A stretch of DNA of 41,142 nt from NCBI GenBank assembly GCA_050255815.1, contig JBLMVJ010000006.1:1-41142 (forward strand). The letters are read 5' to 3'. Origin of the DNA: JAGORM01 sp050255815. GTDB lineage: Bacteria > Patescibacteriota > Microgenomatia > Levybacterales > GWA1-39-11. Below, in pieces: positions 8,445 through 17,159 of the stretch. Made by a program: the position numbers and the translations under genes. Every line of letters starts with the position of its first letter. The stretch's first letter is position 1. The notes beneath the pieces are model-generated. The model was given only the letters and a program-made list of their open reading frames with translations, searched no databases and was not told the DNA's origin.

Positions 8445-8522
8445 AGTAGGGCGAGAGAAATTTTTAATTTCAAATTTAAAATTTATAATCAATTTTTTAA
8501 AAATTAATAATTAAAGATTCAA

Positions 8523-8553
8523 TAAAAATTAAAAATTGAGAATTTAAAATTAA
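8523..8553 (+). repeat. AT-rich repeat, copy before pilT
   Basis: 30 of 31 bases match 6521-6551 before pilB. It sits at the end of a longer AT-only tract (8460-8553) made of related AAATTTAAAATT words and ends two bases before the GTG of pilT. Confidence 0.75.
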
Positions 8554-8555
8554 TC

Positions 8556-9620
8556 GTGGATATACAGGAATTATTGGAACGGACGGTACAAAATAAGGCG
8601 TCAGACCTGCATTTAGTTGTAGGGGAATATCCCGTGCTGAGAATAGACGGAAGGCTTTCCGCACTATCTACATTTCCGGTTCTCTCATCTGAAATGATGC
8701 TTCAGATGATAGCAAGTATCCTTTCCCCGGAACAGAAAGAAATGTTGGCCCAGGAACGGTTTCTGGATTTTTCATATGGTTATGGAGGCGGAAATTACGG
8801 GGACAAAGGCCGCTTCAGGGTAAATTGCTATTTCCAGCGCGGTACCCTGGCCGCCGCGTTCAGACTGCTGCCTACGGAAATAAAAACACTGGAAGAGTTG
8901 GGAATTCCTTCCGTCTGTCATAATTTTGCAAAGCTAAAGCAAGGTTTTGTTCTGGTAACCGGGCCTACGGGGCACGGAAAATCTACCACTATTGCATCCC
9001 TGATTAATGAAATTAACCAATCCAGGTCAGCCAATATTATTACCATAGAAGACCCTATAGAATACGTGTACCCCAAAGGAAAAAGTATTATTTCCCAGCG
9101 TGAAATAGGGTCTGATGCACATAATTGGGGAGAAGCATTGAAAAGCGCCCTGCGTGAAGATATTGATGTAGTGGTCATAGGGGAAATGCGAGACCCTGAG
9201 TCCATCTCTGCTGCCATTTCTATAGCAGAAACCGGCCATTTGGTATTCTCAACCCTGCACACTAACTCCGCATCCCAGTCCATAGACCGCATCATAGATT
9301 CCTTCCCTGAAAGCCAGCAAGGGCAGATAAAAATCCAGCTGGCAGCAACCCTGGAAGGAGTTATCTCCCAACGTCTCCTGGAACGGGTTGATTCAGGAAG
9401 AGTAGTAGCAACAGAAATTTTATTGGGCACTAACGGAGTAAAGGCTAATATCAGGGACGGTAAGACGCACCTTATAGACTCTATTATAGAAACCTCCCAG
9501 AATGAAGGCATGATTCCACTGGAGGTAACGCTGGCGGGCCTAGTAAAGCAGGGCGTTGTTACCATGGACACTGCTAAGAGCTATGCGGTTAGACTGGAGT
9601 CATTGCTGAGACTACTGTAA
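8556..9620 (+). CDS. pilT: Type IV pilus retraction ATPase PilT
   Basis: 354 residues from a GTG start. PilT depolymerises the pilus, powering twitching and DNA uptake. Visible features are the N-terminal MDIQELLERTVQNKASDLHL block, Walker A GPTGHGKST from residue 136, the Asp box and Walker B (DVVVIGEMRDPES), and the His box (ETGHLVFSTLHT). It lacks the cysteine zinc motif of PilB. The AIRNLIR-type region typical of many PilT proteins is not obvious. It is followed by pilC after one base. No SD is visible; the start is preceded by the AT-rich repeat. Confidence 0.95.
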   Translation: MDIQELLERTVQNKASDLHLVVGEYPVLRIDGRLSALSTFPVLSSEMMLQMIASILSPEQKEMLAQERFLDFSYGYGGGNYGDKGRFRVNCYFQRGTLAAAFRLLPTEIKTLEELGIPSVCHNFAKLKQGFVLVTGPTGHGKSTTIASLINEINQSRSANIITIEDPIEYVYPKGKSIISQREIGSDAHNWGEALKSALREDIDVVVIGEMRDPESISAAISIAETGHLVFSTLHTNSASQSIDRIIDSFPESQQGQIKIQLAATLEGVISQRLLERVDSGRVVATEILLGTNGVKANIRDGKTHLIDSIIETSQNEGMIPLEVTLAGLVKQGVVTMDTAKSYAVRLESLLRLL

Positions 9621-9621
9621 T

Positions 9622-10824
9622 ATGCACTACCAATATACAGCTGTCACGGAATTCGGCGTTAAACAAAAAGGAATCCTTGAGGCCAATAATATTAAGGAAG
9701 TTATTGAGTACCTCAGAAACAACAAACTTACCCCCATTACCGTTAAGGAAGAACAAAAAAGCCTGAGCGACCAAATCCCGTTCATGAACCGCGTAAAAGG
9801 TGGGGATATAGTAGTCTTTACCAGACAACTGGCATCCATGATCCAGACAGGCCTTACCCTTATAGAAGCCCTTACGCTTCTCAAGGACCAGGTAAAAGAT
9901 GCGAAGATGAAAACTATCATTATGGACCTGATTGCCACCATCTCAGGAGGAGGCTCTTTTTCCCAGGCACTCTCAAACCATAAAGAAGTGTTTTCAGAGG
10001 TTTATATAGCACTGGTAAAGGCAGCAGAAGCCGGCGGAGTGATGGATAAGGTCCTCAACAGGCTGGCAGAAAACCTGGAGAAATCAGAAGACTTAAAGAA
10101 AAAAATACGCTCAGCCATGATCTACCCTGCTATTATTACCGGCGGCGTTATCATAGTCATTTTTATTATGAATTTGTTTGTTATTCCGCAACTGGGAAAA
10201 CTTTATGAAGGACTAAATGTAAAGCTTCCGCTCACCACTGAAATAGTTTTGGGGATATCCCATGCCACCACTACCTTTTTCCCGCTTATGGCAGTGGCAG
10301 GCGTAGTAGGATACTTCTTTTTTAACCGCTTTAAAAAGTCAGAAGACGGCCGGGAAATCATAGATAAGATAATGTTAAAGCTGCCAATTTTTGGCAAAAT
10401 TATAAACCTTTCCATAGAAACTGAAATTGCTCGGACGTTTTCCCTTCTCATATCCTCAGGCACCTCAGTCCTGGAAGGGTTGGCTATTACCGCTAATGTA
10501 GCAAATAACACAGTGTACCGCCGCGCAATACTTTCTACTTCAACTTTAGTTGAAAAAGGGATAAACCTCTCCAGTGCTTTTGAGCAGCAGATGGTTTTTC
10601 CCGCCATCTTTATCCAGATGGTAAAAGTAGGGGAGTCCACCGGAAAAATTGATGAAAACTTAAACAGGGTTGCTGATTATTTTGAGCGGGACCTCAACCT
10701 GAGGATTAAAAATTTAACTACGGCTATAGAACCGTTACTCTTAGTAGTGCTGGGCGTAACCGTAGGGTTTTTGATTATCTCCGTTATTTCCCCTATTTAC
10801 GGCCTCATCTCATCAATCCAGTAG
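9622..10824 (+). CDS. pilC: Type IV pilus inner-membrane platform protein PilC
   Basis: 400 residues with two copies of the T2SSF (GspF) domain, around residues 65-190 and 265-390, and three strong membrane helices (for example IIVIFIMNLFVIPQL and LLLVVLGVTVGFLIISV). PilC couples the cytoplasmic ATPases to the growing pilus. The ATG lies one base after the pilT stop, so translation is coupled. The 3' end overlaps a convergent gene on the minus strand by 20 bases. Confidence 0.95.
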   Translation: MHYQYTAVTEFGVKQKGILEANNIKEVIEYLRNNKLTPITVKEEQKSLSDQIPFMNRVKGGDIVVFTRQLASMIQTGLTLIEALTLLKDQVKDAKMKTIIMDLIATISGGGSFSQALSNHKEVFSEVYIALVKAAEAGGVMDKVLNRLAENLEKSEDLKKKIRSAMIYPAIITGGVIIVIFIMNLFVIPQLGKLYEGLNVKLPLTTEIVLGISHATTTFFPLMAVAGVVGYFFFNRFKKSEDGREIIDKIMLKLPIFGKIINLSIETEIARTFSLLISSGTSVLEGLAITANVANNTVYRRAILSTSTLVEKGINLSSAFEQQMVFPAIFIQMVKVGESTGKIDENLNRVADYFERDLNLRIKNLTTAIEPLLLVVLGVTVGFLIISVISPIYGLISSIQ

Positions 10825-11320
10825 AGTTTTTCATCCTGGGCCTAAAGGCAAATTCAAAATTCATCTCCCTAACCGCTTTTGTCCCAACATGCCCCTTTAA
10901 GACGGCTACCGTTCCTTCCGGTATCGCTACCTCCCCGGAACTTCTTTTCTGCAACAAATTCAATGAATTCATCAGCTGGTCAACAGAGTCTTTTCCGGCA
11001 ATGACCAGCAGATTACCATAATCAGTCCTCTGAAGCGCCTCATTAAACCCGGCAAGTACCCTGGAGGAAAAGCGGAGCCGGGACTCGGAGGAAGCAAGAC
11101 TGTCCAAATTAGGAATGAGGTAATTTGCGGCTCCTATCATAGGCCCAATTTCCGGAATAAAATCACTGACCGGAGTGGAGGCGGCAAAAGACAAAGAGCA
11201 AATATTCCAATGCGCTAAGCTCTCAGCAACGGCCCGTGCCTGCAGTTTCCTTTCCTGCAGCAGTACCTCCCTATAGGGCATAACAAACATAAATTTGTTG
11301 GCTTCTACATAGCTTCTCAT
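10805..11320 (-). CDS. Hypothetical protein, convergent with pilC
   Basis: 171 residues from ATG 11320. Not recognised. It appears soluble and mixed alpha/beta, with a motif-like GNLLVIAGKDSVDQLMNSL and a basic C-terminus. The pattern of a hydrophobic strand then GKDS weakly recalls histidine-phosphatase-like folds, but no catalytic RHG or His pair is visible, so no function is given. A -10 box TATAAT at 11330-11335 lies nine bases before the ATG, supporting this start over a TTG at 11338. Its last 20 bases overlap the end of pilC on the other strand. Confidence 0.6.
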   Translation of the reverse strand: MRSYVEANKFMFVMPYREVLLQERKLQARAVAESLAHWNICSLSFAASTPVSDFIPEIGPMIGAANYLIPNLDSLASSESRLRFSSRVLAGFNEALQRTDYGNLLVIAGKDSVDQLMNSLNLLQKRSSGEVAIPEGTVAVLKGHVGTKAVREMNFEFAFRPRMKNSTGLMR

Positions 11321-11329
11321 TTTTTCTTG

Positions 11330-11357
11330 ATTATACAACCTTTTTTATAAACCGCAA
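11330..11357 (-). promoter_or_regulatory. Promoter of the hypothetical gene at 10805-11320
   Basis: Minus strand: TTGCGG at 11352-11357, a 16-bp spacer, and a perfect TATAAT at 11330-11335, nine bases before ATG. A leaderless transcript is predicted. Confidence 0.6.
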
Positions 11358-11400
11358 AACAAACCGGAACGTATTTATGAAAGCTGAGCTGAAAATTAGG

Positions 11401-11429
11401 TTGACATATGGGGGAATTTTCTCTATACT
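11401..11429 (+). promoter_or_regulatory. Promoter of gyrB
   Basis: TTGACA at 11401-11406, a 17-bp spacer, and TATACT at 11424-11429: near-consensus sigma-70 form. The expected start site is about 11436, immediately before the hairpin at 11440. Confidence 0.8.
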
Positions 11430-11439
11430 GAACCTATAC

Positions 11440-11468
11440 GCGATTGTTTATAATCGCTTTTTTGTTTT
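11440..11468 (+). terminator. Terminator-like hairpin at the 5' end of the gyrB transcript
   Basis: A 6-bp stem GCGATT/AATCGC with a 6-base loop, followed by six T, G and four T. It lies only about 4 bases downstream of the predicted start site of gyrB. No plus-strand gene ends here, so it does not serve an upstream gene. It may cause early termination or pausing, or protect the 5' end. Confidence 0.5.
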
Positions 11469-11505
11469 CTCAAGCATAGAATTTATACCTACTTATATAT
11501 AACCG

Positions 11506-13455
11506 ATGGCAGCCTCAGAATATACAGCTAAACAAATCCAGGTCCTTGAAGGATTAGAACCGGTAAGAAAGCGCCCAGCCATGTACATAGGGTCCACGGA
11601 TTCTATAGGGCTCCATGAGTCTTTGCGTGAAATTATTGATAACTCTGTAGATGAATCCCTGGGAGGTTTTGCAAAAAATGTCTGGGTAGTCCTGCATAAA
11701 GACGGCGCAGCAACCATAATAGATGACGGCCGTGGAATCCCGGTGGATAAAATGAAAGGGCAGAATAAAAGTGCACTGGAGGTAGTTATGACAGTCTTGC
11801 ATGCCGGAGGAAAATTTGGGGATGGGGCATACAAAGTGTCCGGAGGGCTTCATGGCGTAGGATCATCCGTGGTAAACGCACTCTCAAACCGGATGTGGGT
11901 AGAAGTAAAACGTGATGGCAAAATTTACAGGCAGGAATATGAACGCGGAGTTCCAAAGACAGAATTGACTGTCCACAAACCTACAGAGACGTTACTGGCA
12001 AATGTTCCTGAAATATATGAGAGGATTAAAAATGTTTCTTCAGGAACCACTTCCACCTTTTATCCGGACGGTTCCATTTTCCAGACTACTGAATTTGATG
12101 AGCATGTAGTTTTGCGCATGATCAGGGAGCGTGCGTTTATAGTCTCCGGATTATACTTCCATTATCTGGATTTACGCGGTGAAACCCCTAAGGAATTGAA
12201 CTTCTTCTTTGAGGGAGGTATAGTATCCCTGGTTAAAAAACTGAATGAGAATAAAGTTGCGGTACATACCCCCGTATATATTAAAAAGGACGTAGATAAT
12301 GTCCTGGTTGAAGTAGCTATCCAATACAATGACGGCATTGCGGAAAACGTAGAGTCCTATGTGAACGTTATTAACACGGTGAACGGCGGTACCCATGTTA
12401 CCGGGTTTAAGATGGCCATGACCAGGGCTATTAATGACTACGCTAAAAAAATAGGCTCCAGCAAAAATGAGGACGCGCTGGTAGGCGAAGACACCAGGGA
12501 AGGCCTTTCTGCAGTAGTTGCTATCCGCATGGAGCAGAATATTATCCAGTTTGAGGGCCAGACTAAAGGAAAACTGGGGAATTCTGAAATACAGCCGCTG
12601 GTCCAGGGAATAGTGAAAGAAGGCCTGGATATGTTCTTTGAAGAAAACCCGCAGGAAGCAAAGTCTATTTTAGGAAAAGTTATGCTGGCCGCAAAAGCAC
12701 GGCTAGCCGCAAAAGCGGCAAAAGATGCAATTTTGCGCAAAGGCGCTTTTGAAGGCGGCTCTCTACCGGGGAAACTGGCTGACTGCCAGGAGAAAGATCC
12801 GTCCGTATCTGAACTGTATATAGTAGAGGGAGATTCGGCAGGAGGCTCAGCAAAGCAGGGAAGGGACCGGAAATTCCAGGCTATTTTACCGCTGGGAGGA
12901 AAGATTTTAAATACGGAACGGGCCAGGTTAGATAAAATTGTAGAGTTTGAATCTTTAAAGGATATGATTATTGCACTGGGTATGGGAATTGGAGATTCTA
13001 CCAACCTGGACAAACTCAGGTACCACCGTATTATTATCATGACAGACGCAGACGTAGACGGAGAGCATATTGAGACTCTGCTTTTGACCTTTTTCTACCG
13101 GCATATGCCTGATATTATTGCAAACGGATATTTGTATATTGCAAAACCGCCTCTTTATAAAGTCCAGTCAGGGAAAGAGGTCAGGTATGCTTTTTCTGAT
13201 GAGGAGCGCGACCAGGCAATTAAATCTTTAAACGGAAGAACGCCGGTCATCCAGCGCTATAAAGGTCTGGGGGAAATGAACCCCGAGCAGCTGTGGGAAA
13301 CCACTATGAATCCGGCAAATAGAATCCTTAAGAAGGTGAATATTCAGGATGCAGAAGAAGTGGACAGGGTATTTACTATGCTTATGGGAGAAGAGGTCCC
13401 ACCCAGAAAACATTTCATCCAGGAAAACGCGAAGCTAGCGAACCTTGATATATAG
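11506..13455 (+). CDS. gyrB: DNA gyrase subunit B
   Basis: 649 residues. This is the ATPase half of gyrase. The GHKL ATPase domain shows IDNSVDE (Mg-binding Asn), DDGRGIPVD and GGLHGVGSSVVNALS. The transducer domain follows, then the TOPRIM domain with VEGDSAGGSAKQGRDRKFQA, LPLGGKILN and the DADVDG metal site, and the C-terminal KGLGEMNPEQLWETTMNP block. Its length is normal for the short Gram-positive-like form without the insert of enteric GyrB. No SD precedes the ATG; a TATATA stretch just upstream could act as a second leaderless promoter. It stands upstream of gyrA with two genes between. Confidence 0.96.
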   Translation: MAASEYTAKQIQVLEGLEPVRKRPAMYIGSTDSIGLHESLREIIDNSVDESLGGFAKNVWVVLHKDGAATIIDDGRGIPVDKMKGQNKSALEVVMTVLHAGGKFGDGAYKVSGGLHGVGSSVVNALSNRMWVEVKRDGKIYRQEYERGVPKTELTVHKPTETLLANVPEIYERIKNVSSGTTSTFYPDGSIFQTTEFDEHVVLRMIRERAFIVSGLYFHYLDLRGETPKELNFFFEGGIVSLVKKLNENKVAVHTPVYIKKDVDNVLVEVAIQYNDGIAENVESYVNVINTVNGGTHVTGFKMAMTRAINDYAKKIGSSKNEDALVGEDTREGLSAVVAIRMEQNIIQFEGQTKGKLGNSEIQPLVQGIVKEGLDMFFEENPQEAKSILGKVMLAAKARLAAKAAKDAILRKGAFEGGSLPGKLADCQEKDPSVSELYIVEGDSAGGSAKQGRDRKFQAILPLGGKILNTERARLDKIVEFESLKDMIIALGMGIGDSTNLDKLRYHRIIIMTDADVDGEHIETLLLTFFYRHMPDIIANGYLYIAKPPLYKVQSGKEVRYAFSDEERDQAIKSLNGRTPVIQRYKGLGEMNPEQLWETTMNPANRILKKVNIQDAEEVDRVFTMLMGEEVPPRKHFIQENAKLANLDI

Positions 13456-13457
13456 AG

Positions 13458-13988
13458 ATGGATACTCAGGAATCTCATGAGGGACAAAGGAGCCCGGGAA
13501 GAGGCATCGTACCTTTTAAGGAAGGGTTCACCCGCTCTGAAGATTCCAGGTATTTTCACGTAAGAAGCCAAACATTCAGGACCCCCTTGGGGGATGGGTA
13601 TTTAACAGCAAGCAAGATAAAAAGGCCTGAAGATGCGGTTCTTGAATATCACGACGATGAACTTGGTGTAGGAATTGATGAGAGCGGTGAAGTTATTACA
13701 AAACCTGCTACGGAGATGGCAAGAGAAGGATATAATAGTATAGGTTTCTTTGTGGACTATCCTTCCATAGGCAGGGGCTTTGAGCACTCTCAATTCACTG
13801 CAAATATATGGATTCCCGGAACAAGCTTCATAGCAACAAGAGTTTTATCAAGGGAAGAAAACCCTGATGAGGAAGATTATATGATCGCAACTTTTAAAAT
13901 TATTGATAAGGAAACAAAGAAGGTAACTAACTATTTTTTAAGGGATGGGCAACTTACAGCTTTGAATTTCAATATAACAACACTTTAA
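13458..13988 (+). CDS. Hypothetical protein between gyrB and ppa
   Basis: 176 residues, starting two bases after the gyrB stop and ending 22 bases before the ppa start, so it is almost certainly in the same transcript. No known family was recognised. It has no signal peptide or membrane helix, is acidic and beta-rich in appearance, and ends with the alternating pattern YFLRDGQLTALNFNITTL. The N-terminal 25 residues are polar and likely disordered. Nothing in it suggests an enzyme active site. Function unknown; position suggests only co-expression with gyrase. Confidence 0.75.
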   Translation: MDTQESHEGQRSPGRGIVPFKEGFTRSEDSRYFHVRSQTFRTPLGDGYLTASKIKRPEDAVLEYHDDELGVGIDESGEVITKPATEMAREGYNSIGFFVDYPSIGRGFEHSQFTANIWIPGTSFIATRVLSREENPDEEDYMIATFKIIDKETKKVTNYFLRDGQLTALNFNITTL

Positions 13989-14010
13989 GGAGGTGACAGT
14001 AAATAGAAAT

Positions 14011-14523
14011 ATGAAATTAACATATGGAGAAAAAGCACCGGAAGTAGTAAACGTCATCATAGAGGTACCATTAGACAGCCGGGTAAAATACGAGCTGGAC
14101 CATGATACGGAAATGATAAAGGTTGACCGTTTTCTGTTTTTTGACAAGGGATATCCTGCAAATTACGGGTTTATCCCACACACCCTATCTGGTGACGGTG
14201 ACCCGGTAGACGTTTTGGTTTTATCCCCCTTACCGGTAGTACCCGGCACTGTCATGGTTGCAAAACCTATTGGCATGCTGGAAACGGAAGATGAGTCCGG
14301 ACAGGATGCAAAATTAGTTGCAGTTCCACCGGAGAAAGTAAATCCTGAATTTGGTAAATATAATGATGTTTCAGAACTTCCAAAAGAGGTTACGGAGAAA
14401 ATAAAGTTCTTTTTTGAAAACTACAAAAAAAATGAACCGGGGAAATGGGTGAAAGTAAGCGGTTGGAAAGGGAAAGAAGCAGCGGTAGAAGAGATTAAGA
14501 AGGGAATAGCAAATTATAAATAG
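14011..14523 (+). CDS. ppa: Inorganic pyrophosphatase (family I)
   Basis: 170 residues from ATG 14011. It hydrolyses pyrophosphate to two phosphates, pulling biosynthetic reactions forward. Family I features are visible: NVIIEVP, KYELD, FFDKGYPANYGFIPHT, and the metal-binding core DGDPVDVLVL, then DAKLVAVP. A strong AAGGAGG stands at 13987-13993, 17 bases before this ATG, which is unusually far. A GTG at 13993 overlaps that SD and would add six residues. The family alignment favours the ATG. Confidence 0.93.
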   Translation: MKLTYGEKAPEVVNVIIEVPLDSRVKYELDHDTEMIKVDRFLFFDKGYPANYGFIPHTLSGDGDPVDVLVLSPLPVVPGTVMVAKPIGMLETEDESGQDAKLVAVPPEKVNPEFGKYNDVSELPKEVTEKIKFFFENYKKNEPGKWVKVSGWKGKEAAVEEIKKGIANYK

Positions 14524-14634
14524 AAGAGCATCAAGCGGTATCACGGATATCATGAGCATTAAGAGCTTAATAAACAAAGTCTTAGCTTTTGATATTCTTG
14601 GTACTTTTGATACCCTTGGTACCCTTTAATAAAA

Positions 14635-17121
14635 ATGGATAATATTGGAAAACTTGAACATGTAGAATTAAGCACAGAAGCGCAAAAAGCGTATCTTGAC
14701 TACGCTATGAGCGTTATTGTTTCCCGTGCGCTCCCTGATGTACGGGACGGCTTAAAGCCCGTACACCGCAGAATCCTGTTTGCCATGCATGAAATGGGCT
14801 TAAACCCCACCTCTAAATTTGCAAAATCAGCAAAAATCGTAGGAGAAGTAATGGGTAAATACCATCCGCATGGGGACATGGCTATCTATGACACCCTGGT
14901 CCGCCTGGCCCAGGACTTTTCCATGCGTTATCCGCTGGTCCATGGCCAGGGGAACTTTGGCTCTATGGACGGAGACCCTGCAGCAGCCATGAGGTATACG
15001 GAAGCAAAGCTGGCAGCTATAGCAGGGGAAATGCTGCGGGATATAGAAAAAGAAACCGTTACTTTCCTCCCTAACTTTGATGCAACGCTGGATGAGCCTG
15101 AATATTTACCAAGCCTGTTGCCCAACCTGCTTCTAGCCGGTTCTGAAGGAATAGCAGTAGGAATGGCCACTAAAATCCCACCACATAATTTAACGGAAGT
15201 AGTTGACGCAGCCATTTACCTGATAGGAAAAACCAGGGCGATAAAAAATGCTGAAACAAAAGATGTAGGATTAACTTCTGATGTAACCGTAGATGAGCTG
15301 ATTGAATATGTAAAAGGGCCGGATTTCCCAACCGGAGGCGCAATTTATGACATTAATGAAATAAAAAATGTTTACCGCACCGGCCGCGGAAAGATTATCA
15401 TCAGGGGTATTGCAGAAATTGAAGATATTGGCCAGGGTAAAAGTGCCATTATTATAAGGGAAATCCCTTACCAGGTAAATAAATCACAGCTGGTTGCAAA
15501 AATTGCAGATTTGGCAAAGGAAAAACGCCTGGACGGCATCTCTGACCTGCGGGATGAATCAGACCGGCACGGTGTACGTATAGTAGTGGAGCTCAAACGG
15601 GACGCTGCCCCAAAGAAGGTACTGAATAATTTATTCAAGCTCACCTCACTCCAAACTCAATTCCCTGCTAATTTTGTAGCTTTAGTTGAAGGGGTGCCAA
15701 AAACGGTAAACCTAAAGATTATTCTGGAAGAGTATGTAAAACATAGGTTCTCCGTAGTGACCCGCCGGTCAGAATTTGAACTGAGGGAAGCCCAGGCAAG
15801 GCTCCATATTTTAGACGGACTTTTAATTGCGGTTAATAATATTGATGCCGTCATTAAATTGATCCGCGAGTCAGCTTCAGCAGATGCTGCGCGTGAACGG
15901 CTTATGGAAAGATTTAAACTCTCTGAAGTCCAGGCAACCGCTATTTTAGACATGCAATTAAGACGCTTAGCAGCTTTAGAGCGGGAAAAGCTGGAGGAAG
16001 AGTGGAAAATGGTAAAAGAACTTATTGACTATTTAAATTCAATACTGGGTGACCCGGTTAAGATGCTGGGCGTTATTAAAGGAGAGATAGAAAAACTAAA
16101 GGAAAAATTTGCAGATGAAAGAAGGACCAGGGTTTATAAGTCAAAGGTAGATGAGTTTTCGGAAGAAGACCTGATCCAGAATGAACCTACGGTTATCACT
16201 ATTACCCAAACAGGGTATGTGAAACGGCAGAGCCTTTCCTCTTTCAGGACCCAGCAGCGCGGCGGAAAAGGCGTGTCCGGCATGACAACTAAAGAAGATG
16301 ATGCTATAGAGCATATACTTTACTCCGAGACGCATGATTTTGTCCTGTTCTATACCAACACCGGAAAAGTCTACCAAACCCGCGTGTTTGAAATTCCTGA
16401 GTCTTCCCGAGTAGCAAAGGGACAGGCAATTGTCAACCTGATAGACATGCCAAGCGGAGAGACCATTAAATCAGTCCTTACCTATAACCCTAAAGAGAAA
16501 GCTGCAAATAAATTTGTCCTTATGGCAACAAAAAAAGGCGAGGTCAAAAAGACCAGTATAGAAGAGTTTAAAAATATCAGGAAAACCGGGATTCTGGCTA
16601 TTAAGATACAGACAAATGATGAATTATCTTGGGTAGATTTTTCAAATGGAGATAATGACGTACTCTTGGTTACCAAAAATGGCAAAATCATCTCATTCTC
16701 TGAAGACCAAATCAGGGCTACCGGACGCTCATCCATGGGAGTGCGTGGAATAAAACTGGTAGGGGATGATGAGGTAGTTGCAGCAGACGTTATAGAAAAA
16801 AATTCAACCAAAAACCTCATGGTCATAACCGCAAATGGTATAGGCAAAAAAACAAGGGTTTCAGAATTCAAAAACCAAAACCGCGGCGGCCAAGGCATCA
16901 GGGTTGCTAACATCACTGATAAAACGGGGAGAATAGTCTTTTCCAATGTTTTAAGGGAAAAGGCAAAAGAAGTAATTATTACCTCCCTTAAAGGGCTTAT
17001 TGTAAAACTGGATTTAGTTTCAATTCCTCTTCTTTCCCGGAATGCCCAAGGTGTTATCCTCATGCGCTTCAAAAATGCCGGTGACCATGTTGCCACGGCA
17101 ACTGCAGTTGAGGCGGAATAA
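14635..17121 (+). CDS. gyrA: DNA gyrase subunit A
   Basis: 828 residues. This is the DNA-cleaving half of gyrase. The winged-helix part has ALPDVRDGLKPVHRRIL, and the catalytic tyrosine is Y121 in AMRYTEAKLA. The C-terminal beta-pinwheel carries a GyrA box, QQRGGKG, near residue 540, which marks it as GyrA and not ParC; further blades follow (RSSMGVRGIKL, QNRGGQGIRV). Together with gyrB it should supply negative supercoiling. The 111-base gap before it holds short repeated words (CTTGGTAC, TTTTGATA) and no SD. Confidence 0.95.
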   Translation: MDNIGKLEHVELSTEAQKAYLDYAMSVIVSRALPDVRDGLKPVHRRILFAMHEMGLNPTSKFAKSAKIVGEVMGKYHPHGDMAIYDTLVRLAQDFSMRYPLVHGQGNFGSMDGDPAAAMRYTEAKLAAIAGEMLRDIEKETVTFLPNFDATLDEPEYLPSLLPNLLLAGSEGIAVGMATKIPPHNLTEVVDAAIYLIGKTRAIKNAETKDVGLTSDVTVDELIEYVKGPDFPTGGAIYDINEIKNVYRTGRGKIIIRGIAEIEDIGQGKSAIIIREIPYQVNKSQLVAKIADLAKEKRLDGISDLRDESDRHGVRIVVELKRDAAPKKVLNNLFKLTSLQTQFPANFVALVEGVPKTVNLKIILEEYVKHRFSVVTRRSEFELREAQARLHILDGLLIAVNNIDAVIKLIRESASADAARERLMERFKLSEVQATAILDMQLRRLAALEREKLEEEWKMVKELIDYLNSILGDPVKMLGVIKGEIEKLKEKFADERRTRVYKSKVDEFSEEDLIQNEPTVITITQTGYVKRQSLSSFRTQQRGGKGVSGMTTKEDDAIEHILYSETHDFVLFYTNTGKVYQTRVFEIPESSRVAKGQAIVNLIDMPSGETIKSVLTYNPKEKAANKFVLMATKKGEVKKTSIEEFKNIRKTGILAIKIQTNDELSWVDFSNGDNDVLLVTKNGKIISFSEDQIRATGRSSMGVRGIKLVGDDEVVAADVIEKNSTKNLMVITANGIGKKTRVSEFKNQNRGGQGIRVANITDKTGRIVFSNVLREKAKEVIITSLKGLIVKLDLVSIPLLSRNAQGVILMRFKNAGDHVATATAVEAE

Positions 17122-17159
17122 GTATCCTTTCAGTCTCCAGGTGTATAATTAATTTCCAA

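Noticed and set aside
11440..11468. Ordinary terminator for an upstream plus-strand gene
   Set aside because: The nearest plus-strand gene upstream, pilC, ends 600 bases earlier, and the gyrB promoter lies directly before the hairpin.
12438..13040. Long antisense open frame opposite gyrB
   Set aside because: It mirrors the codon pattern of gyrB, has no promoter or recognisable protein features, and overlaps an essential gene fully.
14635..17121. Assignment as topoisomerase IV ParC
   Set aside because: The QQRGGKG GyrA box is present and gyrB is close by, so gyrase is the better call.
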